Positions 56,513 through 64,000 of a DNA stretch of 64,000 nt are shown piece by piece. Location of the stretch: the NCBI GenBank assembly GCA_029204225.1, contig CM055107.1, positions 26,001,391 through 26,065,390 of the forward strand, in the 5' to 3' direction. Position 1 is the first letter of the stretch. Every line of letters begins with the position of its first letter. The position numbers were made by a program, and so were the translations under genes. The notes beneath the pieces are model-generated. The model was not told the origin of the DNA. It saw only the letters and a list, made by a program, of their open reading frames with translations, and ran no database searches. This stretch comes from Diphasiastrum complanatum (Eukaryota > Streptophyta > Lycopodiopsida > Lycopodiales > Lycopodiaceae).

Positions 56513-57002
56513 CCTAGGGGAGTTAAAGAATCTCTAAGAACTTCCATAGGCTTATGGAAGGTCAAGGGACTCCTTCCATAACCTATGACTCTTTGTATGC
56601 CTTTCTTGTGGGAGTTGGGAACTCAATGGACACTTTAAAAGGGCGCCCTCTTACTAGGTCCCATTGCCCCCAAGTTGTGCATGTATACTTTGGTCCTAGA
56701 CCATTAAAGTGATATGGTTCAAGGTTGAGGCCCAAGGTTTAGAAAAATAGTCATCCAAAGACCTCTCTAGGTTCCATACCTCCATCCAAGGCATAGACAC
56801 CTATCCGCCCTTAACCAAGGACACTAGTACCTTAATCGAAGGCATCTATCCTTAATCCTAAGGGTACCTCTTACCCAAGGGTCACGTGACTCCATACCTC
56901 CGACCAAGGTATAGTCACTTGCATGCCCTTAACCAAGGGCACATACCCTTAATCCTAAGGATAACCCTTATCCAACGGTAACTTGCCATATAGCCCCCAA
57001 CA
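56216..57002 (-). repeat. 5' LTR of the minus-strand gypsy element
   Basis: On the minus strand it starts TGTTGGGGGCTATATGG (57002) and ends ACTTGTAAAA (56216; terminal CA changed to AA). It contains the (GA)25 run at 56461-56511 and two copies of a 70-85-bp segment (CCATACCTCC(A/G)(T/A)CCAAGG...CTTAACCAAGG...CTTAATCCTAAGG) at 56768-56873 and 56890-56975. No second LTR is found below 53.9 kb. Confidence 0.65.
56461..56511 (+). repeat. (GA)25 microsatellite
   Basis: Uninterrupted GA repeat within the gypsy LTR. Confidence 0.97.
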
Positions 57003-57049
57003 CTAAATGGACCAATAGGCGTTTGAAGTATTGCTAGTTACATAGGTAT

Positions 57050-57650
57050 GTAACATCGTTCCTTCTACCATGTCCCACTCTTCTCGAAGGCGCGTTGACA
57101 TTGTCCTCTCCCAGAATGGGCTTCGTACTTTGGCAAATGTTGTTGTTGCTGATCCTACGCATGGTGACCTATTGCATTGCTCTGACTTCACTAGGAGAAG
57201 CGGCAGGCGTGGTAGCACAAGAGAAGGAAAAAAACTACTTCGACAAGCACCATATTGATGTTTTCATTCCCTTGGCAATTGAGACTTATGGCACCTTGCG
57301 TCGTCACCGTAATCTTTTCCAGAGGTGTGCCACACTTCGCCCATTTCGATCGTGGTGGGTAGGGGACGAAATGTTGGTTGATTCTTAGTTGGCGCGGGCT
57401 TTGAGGAATTTCTTTGCATGTGTTTCCATTGGGTGGCAGAGTGTCAAGATATTCCAAGTTCTATTCTCATTGCTTCTTTCAAACGTATTTCCATTGCCCT
57501 ACAACGTGCTCATGCCTTATCAATCCTACAACGGGCGACGATGGCTGGATCTGTTACGTCTCATCTCTCTTCATGAACCGACTCACCACCTCTTTACTAT
57601 TCTGATCTGCTGAAGTCAGTTGGCAAACTCCCACTGACATCATCATAGTT
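57050..57650 (+). pseudogene. retroelement C-terminal domain, probably LINE
   Basis: Frames give SSRRRVDIVLSQNGLRTLAN, VVVADPTHGDLLHC, then (shifted) VVAQEKEKNYFD and HIDVFIPLAIETYGTLRRH. After a stop at 57386 come RALRNFFACVSIGWQ and, finally, YSDLLKSVGKLPL. The order RRRVDIVLS...ADPTxxDL...DxFxPLAIExxGxL...RCA is the C-terminal tail I know from plant proteins annotated as LINE-type reverse transcriptases. RT itself is absent. Confidence 0.5.
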
Positions 57651-59648
57651 TTTGGACCTTTATTTTTAATGCCAGGATCTAAATTAATCTTAGTTTTAGT
57701 TCAAGATTTGCTCTTGTTTGAGATTATATCTGGTTAAACTCCCCTTTGGGGATGTATATATGTTTCTCATCAATGTATCTACTAGTTTTTGGCCTTGCCT
57801 TGCAAAGGCAATACTATGTGGTGAGGTTGGTCAATGGAGTTAGAAAAAAAGTCAACATTAAAGATTAGTTAGTGGTGGCAGCCCAAACTTTAAAGGCGTG
57901 AACTTTGGTTTAGGGCTAAAATAGCATGCATCGTGAGACCAAAAAAGCATTGGCTTTATTATGCATGGCTATTGCTTTACTATGCATGAGTCATAGTTGA
58001 TGAGATCAAAAAAAGCATAAATTGGTTTATTATGCATAAGTTTTGCTTAATTATGCATGGGTGATGATCCTAATTATGCATCTAACACCTAATGCACTTC
58101 TCATACCCAATGCAATTTGCCATCACATGCTCAGCTTTTGCTTTCGGATATGTCATTCCATCAATCTGTTCAAAGAAGAGGGCATAGCCTTTACTTCTGC
58201 GACAACAATTTCTCAATTTTCTGGCCAGAGTGCAAATACCTCTTTCTAGAAAGCAGCCATCTACAGGCACTCATCCAGGGTAAAAGGAAAGAATAGGTTT
58301 CTTATTGTTATGTTTTCCCAAGCACTCTTCACCAAGGGATCTACACAAGGGATCTTTGACATACATGGTGCGATTTGAGAATTGAAGGAAGATAACAAGG
58401 TGCATGAGTATTGTATCGAAACTTGGAAGCATCTACGCATGTGTTTTTCAATCTGATTTGCATGCTTTGGTTTGTCTAGAAGTGATTATGTGGAAATATA
58501 AATCACAAAGTGGTGTTATGCTTCATTTTTTATTTTCAGATTTTAACCATTTGATTGTCAAGAGAAAGCGAGGTTGAACACCTTGAGATTCCAAAGGTCT
58601 TGTTTGCCAGCATATGATTTTAAAATCCACTTTTGATCTTTTAGGTTTTGATTTGATCCACTCATAGTCTATTTCCAGAAAAGCAGCAGGAGATCCTCTG
58701 GAGAACAAGGCTTTTGGTTGCGAGATTAAGACTTGAAGGAGTATTTGCAATAGTTGTTCTTCTTCATTGGTAACTACAATGATTGAGTTTCCTTCGCCTT
58801 TGTGTTACAGAGGTGATATTGTTTGGCTATCCAAGTGTAAGTATTTCTGATGAGTTTATAGTGGATAACCAATATTCCCATGCATTGCCATGGGAAGGAT
58901 GTCGACAAAGCTCTTTGGGATGGCGGTTGCTGCTACTTCAGCTCTTGTGACCACACTTGGTTCTTCTGGATTGCCAGATGTGAATACTCGGCTCTTTCTC
59001 ATTTATGCCACACCCCCTTTGATGCCAGTTCCTCTTCTCTATACATCTCACGATTGCTCGTGTCTTCTGAAAGTAGTTTCGATTGTAGATTCTACAATAG
59101 CCATGATCCGCCACTATGCAAATTGAGGGCGCTGCTGCTCATTTATGCCAGTTATTCCTCTTGTAGCATATTCGTATGTGAAGGATACATTGCCTCCCCA
59201 TTTAAGACAAATGTTTCTATTTTCCAAGAGGACATCCGCGAGAGTTGAACTTGTCTCTTCAAGCATTATGAGAGCCTCTTCCATTGATGCTTGTTCAATT
59301 CAGCCTAAAATAATCAAATTACCAAGTTTATCAACTACGCTTTTTAGCAATAGCAGCCCCCTCTTACATTTCTCGAGCTCCTCTTCTCCATTTTGATTTT
59401 CCCTTATGCATGTTAGCGTGTCATCACCAATAGCCTTTTCTTCTTTCTCATCTCATGTTTCCATCAAATCGTGGTGTTCCTCATTCATTGTTTCTTCTTT
59501 ATGTTGCACTTCAACAACTTCTGACAACTTGCCCAAATGGGATTCAACCTTGAATATTGATCAGTAAAGCTTTGAATGTGGAAGCGTTGATGGTGATACC
59601 AACATCTTGAAGCCAAAGCCTAAAAAATAGTTGTTCTATTAGGATGGC
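57651..59648. other. no intact gene; possible decayed minus-strand coding remnant at 59180-59560
   Basis: At 57925-58085 ATGCAT recurs six times in an AT-rich context. On the minus strand, 59560-59290 reads as about 85 codons with Glu/Lys-rich composition (SHLGKLSEVVEVQHKEE, EEELEKCKRGLLLLKSVVDK) interrupted by two stops. After a one-base shift it continues MLEETSSTLADVLLE to about 59180. No family recognised. Confidence 0.3.
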
Positions 59649-60350
59649 TTGGAGCGTAGTAGAAGCATTTGAAAAGATATAGCCTATCCATGGTCGCTAG
59701 CAGCATCCATCACTGTTGACAAACCCTTTGCAGCCCAGCAAGATTTTATGGCTTCACACAAATTGCACTTCTATGCTTTTTCTACTTGCATACAAAAATT
59801 ACAGATTTCGTGAAAGTCCGAGGGTCGTACTATACCAACAAGGTTAATATAGATTTTGTAGTAAATATTGTCGAACCTTCAGAGGATAGCGTTTGAAAGT
59901 TATGTATTTGGTACAATTATGATTTATTTTGAGTGAAATGGATTCAAGAGTTATTCTGGTTGTCAACAGACATTAGAAAGTAACCAGTATTACTTGTGTT
60001 GGAGCGTAGTAGAAGCATTTGAAAAGATATAGCCTATCCATGGTCGCTAGCAGCATCCATCACTGTTGACAAACCCTTTGCAGCCCAACAAGATTTTATG
60101 GCTTCACACAAATTGCACTTCTATGCTTTTTCTACTTGCATACAAAAATTACAGATTTCGTGAAAGTCCGAGGGTCGTACTATACCAACAAGGTTAATAT
60201 AGATTTTGTAGTAAATATTGTCGAACCTTCAGAGGATAGCGTTTGAAAGTTATGTATTTGGTACAATTATGATTTATTTTGAGTGAAATGGATTCAAGAG
60301 TTATTCTGGTTGTCAACAGACATTAGAAAGTAACCAGTATTACTTGTGTT
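59649..60350 (+). repeat. 350-bp tandem duplication, two units
   Basis: 59649-59998 is repeated at 59999-60348 with one difference by eye (CCCAGCAAG against CCCAACAAG). Non-coding. An assembly artefact is possible. Confidence 0.95.
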
Positions 60351-60899
60351 GGGGTGTGCAGTGTTAATAATTCCAGAACAACACTCTTGCCTCTATCAAA
60401 TCGAGTGAAATGCATTCTACATGTGAGATGTTATCAGAGTAGTCAGTAGTACTACACTCTGGCTGAATAAGGTGTCAACAGAGAGTCGAGAAATTTTCGA
60501 TGTATTTGTGTTTGTGCAGACAATTAGTTAATCGTATTCGCGAACTGTTCATTTCTTGACGGAAGTCCTCAACAACTTAAGTCCAAGGTTATGGTTAAAG
60601 GGCACAAATAGTTTTAGAGTACGTTAGAAACTTTTGTCAGTCACAAGCAAGAACACATATCAAAGACTCAATTCCTCAGACAGGGACTGACATCTCAGAT
60701 GTATACATACAGTTCTATCAATGATTGTGCTAGACTATACCAAATGTAGACTTTATTCGAGTGCCGAAAAGAAAGTGTTCGCGACAGACGAATAAGATGA
60801 TTTTAAGACAGTTCTTTAGAACATATTTACAACAAACGACTGTAATGCGCTAGAGTGTCTAGAGATATGTACCAGGCAGCTCAGCTTCCACATCAGAAT
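60351..60899. other. decayed sequence upstream of copia RT
   Basis: No readable domain. Probably the decayed start of the copia fragment that follows, as YVDD appears at 60938. Confidence 0.35.
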
Positions 60900-61560
60900 A
60901 ATTATGTGGATTCAGTGGTGAACCACAGACATTCAGTTGTATATGTGGATGACTCTCTGATGCTCTAGAAAACTGAGAAGCTGATTGCTGAAGTGAAGAC
61001 AGACATCTCGAAACATTTTGAGATCGTGAATCTAGAAGAGGCCAAGTGTTACCTTGGCTTACAAATTGAAAGGAACTATGAGGGAGATAAGTTGTACCTT
61101 CATCAGTCTAGATACACCCAAAAAACCCTAGAGGATTTTGGGATGCTGAATTGCAAAGGAGTGAATACTCCAATGCTTGCAGGAATAATGCTGACGAACA
61201 AAAATTATTCGAGGAGTGAAGCAGAGAGGGAATTGATGCAGCTCACACCTTACAAGAAGCTAATAGGATCACTGGTGTACCTTGCAGACAACACAAGCCT
61301 TGACATTGCTTATGTAGTGTTCAGGATGAGCCAATTCTGCACGAATCCTGGCTCGACACATTGGAAGATTACAAAAAGAAATTTGCAATATCTTCAATTA
61401 ACAAAGGATTATGGTTTGTGTTATTGTCGTGATGTAGGTTTCAAGATGATTTCCAACAGTGATGCTAGCTGGGCATCTCTCAAAGACGACTGTAAAAGTG
61501 TCTCAAGAGGATGCACCATTGCTTTAGGAGCGGCAATTTTGTTAGTCAATCTTTGCATAC
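60900..61560 (+). pseudogene. copia RT end and RNase H
   Basis: VVYVDDSLML (YVDD, then a stop at 60967), HFEIVNLEEAKCYLGLQIER, YTQKTLEDFGMLNCKGVNTP, LIGSLVYLADNTSLDIAYV, then RNase H SNSDASWASLKDDCKSVSRG up to about 61545. There it breaks off before the active-site Glu and joins unrelated sequence. Same subfamily as 8040-8487 (both have YLQLTxDYGLCYC), but this copy has kept the RT end. Confidence 0.85.
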
Positions 61561-61656
61561 ATAGGTTTGGTCCTTTGAGAATGAAAACTTTCACATCATA
61601 GAGGAGTTCAGTTAGAAAAGGGCCCAATTCACTATTTATCATATTCTTAAAAGTGC

Positions 61657-61743
61657 TTTTATGCTATTTTTCATCACTAATAAAGTAGATCCAAATTTGG
61701 TTTATGCTATTTTTCATCACAAAAGGTAGATCCAAGTTTGGTT
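61657..61743 (+). repeat. short tandem duplication
   Basis: TATGCTATTTTTCATCAC(TAATA)AAAGTAGATCCAAATTTGG occurs twice in a row (about 45 bp each) with small differences. It lies in non-coding DNA between two copia remnants. Confidence 0.7.
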
Positions 61744-62099
61744 TCCATTTGGTAGTGATTTGAGTCAAAATTGTTACTATTTGTTGTTATCATTCATTTT
61801 GGAATTGGCAAGTGAGTGAGAGTTATAGGAAGACATCTTTTTTTGATCAAGTCTTATCTCTTGTAAGTATTTAGGATCTATTTTTAATCACATATAGAGC
61901 GATTTTGGAAGCACAAGAATAGTGCTTTTTCATATCATAACATGATTTGAAATCATTTGATCTAGTTTTCTACATTCTAGCATTTTCTAGTCAAATGACA
62001 TTGAGTGGTAATGTGCTTTTGAAATCTATAAATAGATTGAACTCTTAAAATTATTCTATTTCGAAGGTTATAATGGAGTATTTACTTGTGATATAGGAC

Positions 62100-62830
62100 A
62101 TGATGAATATAGTAAGTGGTGTTGAGAAAAGACATCAAGGAGCACAAGAAGGAGCAGGATTTAATAGGAGAGCTAGGCAAGCTCTACACATCATCAAGAT
62201 GAATGTGTCTATGATCTTCTCAAGGAGTTGAGAGTTTATACTACAAAAAAGTAGGCTTGGGACGCATTGCAAGGTATTTATGAGTCTAATATTACCTCAA
62301 GGTTTCTTACATTGAGGAGCCAAATCAATCAAAACTATTGACATGAAGGGGAATCGACAAATTCCTACATCATGAGGGTCAAGACGCTTAATGGTGAGCT
62401 TGAGGACATTGGAGATGCAATCAAAGAGGGAGAACTTGTTTAGATCCTCCTAAATGAATTTAGAAGTGGTAATGAGAACCTAGTCCAAACTATTTCCATT
62501 CCAAAGGATCTACCATCTTTGGAGAGCTTGTAAGGAGTTCAAGTTTCGAAAGAGCACAAGAAGGAGGATCTACCCTCATTAAGCAAGATGAGGGGGAAGT
62601 CTTCATCAAAGGAAAAGGGAAAATAAAAATAAAAAGTGAATAGAAATTAAAACTTTAGATTCAAGAACTAAGGCAATACATCTTTACCATTTATCTTTGA
62701 AGACAAGAAAGACAAATCAAAGGTTAAGTGCTTCTATTGCAAGAAGTTTGGTCACTATGCAAGTGAATTCTTCAAGAGAAAAATGAATCAAGCGAATGAT
62801 GGTAAGCAAAGTGGGTAGAGAGAGAATGAG
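62100..62830 (+). pseudogene. copia gag remnant (element D family)
   Basis: In shifting frames: ARQALHIIKMNVS near 62175, AWDALQGIYESNITSRFLTL, MRVKTLNGELEDIGDAIKEG, ENLVQTISIPKDLPSL and a knuckle CFYCKKFGHYASEF near 62730 (last Cys replaced by Phe, as in element D). At least six stops. It would end near the protease, which is not found. Confidence 0.8.
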
Positions 62831-62879
62831 TCCAAAACACCAGAATCTCAATATTCACAATATGGCAAAACATGCCAAG

Positions 62880-63295
62880 GTTTTCCTACATCAAAGTGGC
62901 TCGAGTTCCTACAGTGGGGTTGCATGGAAAGTCTACTTAATTGAGTTAACTCAACTACCAAGGATCCACATGTGTAACTATTTGCATGCATGGATATTGC
63001 ATGTACTGCATGTCACCTCTCAAAATTTCCTAGACATGTGTAGATCATAAAAACCACTTTGCATGTTGCATGCACTGATTGCATGTGGCTTGCATGCACA
63101 CTAGATGACATTGCATGTAAACTGAACTTTTGCATGACATCAAATTTGAATCTACCTAACTCAAACTTGACCTATTCTAGAAGGCTATGTGCTCAATTCA
63201 CATACCTTTATGTACAATAAAATTTACAAATGGAAATAACATGGTCATGGCCCCTAAACTCGAGATAGGAAGATATTATTTTACTAATTTTCACA
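62880..63295 (-). repeat. 3' LTR (partial) of the copia element at the right end
   Basis: On the minus strand it starts TGTGAAAATTAG at 63295, directly after the polypurine tract. It contains eleven TGCATG hexamers (62921-63136). The far edge is unknown, somewhere near 62850-62900, where the gag remnant on the other strand ends. Confidence 0.6.
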
Positions 63296-64000
63296 CTCCT
63301 CCTTAAAATATATGTTTCTATCAAACATAGACTTTGAAATTAGGCCAAGGTTAGACCTCATCTTGATAAAGACATTCTTGAGCAATGGCTTGGTGAGAAG
63401 ATCTGCAACATAGTTTGAAGATCCAACATGCTCCAATAAGATTGCTACCTCGATGTGTTTGCTCCTTGCATGGAACACAAGATTATTTGCAAGAGCCTGA
63501 GCTAAAATATTATCATTCTTGATAATTGGAAGGTCTTCATCTCCATAACACTTTAGCTCCAAAAGTAGCCTTTTGATCCATAAAACTTCCTTTGTTGTGG
63601 TTGCAAGAGATCTGTACTTAGCTTCACATGATGATAAGGATATAGTTGCTTGCTTCTTTGATAGCCAAGAAACTAAGGTCCCTCCAAGAAAAATTGTGTA
63701 AGCACTTGTGGATTTTCTATCCCACCTATCTCCTGCAAAATTTGAATCTAAAAAAGCAACCAAAGTCAGATCTTCTCCTTTGTAGATTAATCCATAGTCT
63801 AAGGTAGAAGATATATACCTCAAGATTCTTTTAGCCAACTTCCAGTGATATATCTTTGGATCCTGCATGTGTTGACTTAGCTTATGCACACTAAAGCTTA
63901 GATGAGGCCTAGTCACTGTTAACCATATAAGTGAGCCAATACGACTCCTATAAAGAGTGACGTCCTCAAAGAATTTTTCATCATCTTTCATAGGAACTTT
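63284..64000 (-). CDS. copia RT end and RNase H, runs off the window
   Basis: An open minus-strand frame of at least 235 codons. RSRIGSLIWLTVTRPHLSFS, HWKLAKRILRYISSTLDYGL, VAFLDSNFAGDRWDRKSTSA (active-site Asp), SWLSKKQATISLSSCEAKYR (active-site Glu), KEVLWIKRLLLEL, NLVFHARSKHIEVA, then LTKPLLKNVF. No internal stop in the visible part. In VFHARSKHIEVAI, a short deletion removes the usual YHFxRE. The frame runs through the polypurine tract and ends with a stop inside the LTR. Confidence 0.85.
   Translation of the reverse strand, partial: KVPMKDDEKFFEDVTLYRSRIGSLIWLTVTRPHLSFSVHKLSQHMQDPKIYHWKLAKRILRYISSTLDYGLIYKGEDLTLVAFLDSNFAGDRWDRKSTSAYTIFLGGTLVSWLSKKQATISLSSCEAKYRSLATTTKEVLWIKRLLLELKCYGDEDLPIIKNDNILAQALANNLVFHARSKHIEVAILLEHVGSSNYVADLLTKPLLKNVFIKMRSNLGLISKSMFDRNIYFKEECEN
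63296..63304 (-). promoter_or_regulatory. polypurine tract
   Basis: AAGGAGGAG on the minus strand, immediately before TGTGAAAATTAG. It is read in frame as Lys-Glu-Glu by the RNase H gene. Confidence 0.75.

Noticed and set aside
60537-60544. Single TTCGCGAA near the 60.9-kb copia remnant
   Set aside because: One copy is expected by chance in a window this long; no cluster.

Overview
This is nuclear DNA from a land plant, most likely a seed plant with a large, repeat-rich genome. Almost every recognisable coding fragment belongs to a retroelement. The LTR elements use the primer-binding site TGGTATCAGAGC, complementary to the plant initiator tRNA-Met. The only intact protein-coding gene I see is an intronless plant G-type lectin receptor kinase. 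The species cannot be named from the window. Long introns, long AG/CT microsatellites and many decayed Ty1/copia copies would suit a gymnosperm, but that is inference.

Layout. 1-5100: scrambled copia remnants (gag-protease-integrase on -, a second integrase on -, RT on +), then two LTR arms in inverted orientation; the right arm (4080 to about 5100, -) carries four TTCNNGAA palindromes upstream of a TATA box. 5241-9129: a + strand copia element with two LTRs that has lost its RT; its U5 contains extra primer-binding-site copies. 9721-9826: (AG)53. 11283-12690: remnants of a Helitron helicase and of a CACTA-type DUF4216 gene with an apparent intron, both on -. 13845-15345: truncated copia gag-protease (+). 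17.2-19.1 kb: three diverged copies of an intergenic module. 19935-22433: the receptor kinase. 22735-26672: a roughly 2-kb tandem duplication that includes the RNase H end of the copia element occupying 26.2-31.1 kb (-).

31.1-33.4 kb: decayed copia RT/RNase H with LTR (+). 33.5-35.2 kb: chimeric, mostly non-coding element ending in a polypurine tract and LTR (+). 35.8-36.15 and 41.2-43.4 kb: one Ty3/gypsy pol (+) interrupted by a complete copia element (36150-41194, -) with both LTRs, PBS and PPT. 43.4-46.04 kb: further copia remnants. 46.7-50.8 kb: a gypsy integrase tail, two arrays of RCCGAC (DRE-type) motifs, and a long unrecognised decayed reading frame, followed by LTR-like sequence to about 51.9 kb. 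52.9-57.0 kb: more RCCGAC-type repeats and a gypsy element (-) with PBS and 5' LTR. 57.07-57.65 kb: a retroelement C-terminus, probably LINE. 59649-60350: an almost perfect 350-bp tandem duplication. 60.9-64 kb: copia RT/RNase H (+), gag (+) and RNase H (-) remnants; the last runs off the window.

No cellular pathway is encoded. The interest lies in nesting order and in regulatory-looking arrays inside or next to LTRs: heat-shock-type, dehydration-type, RY-type and G-box motifs. None of these has been tested.
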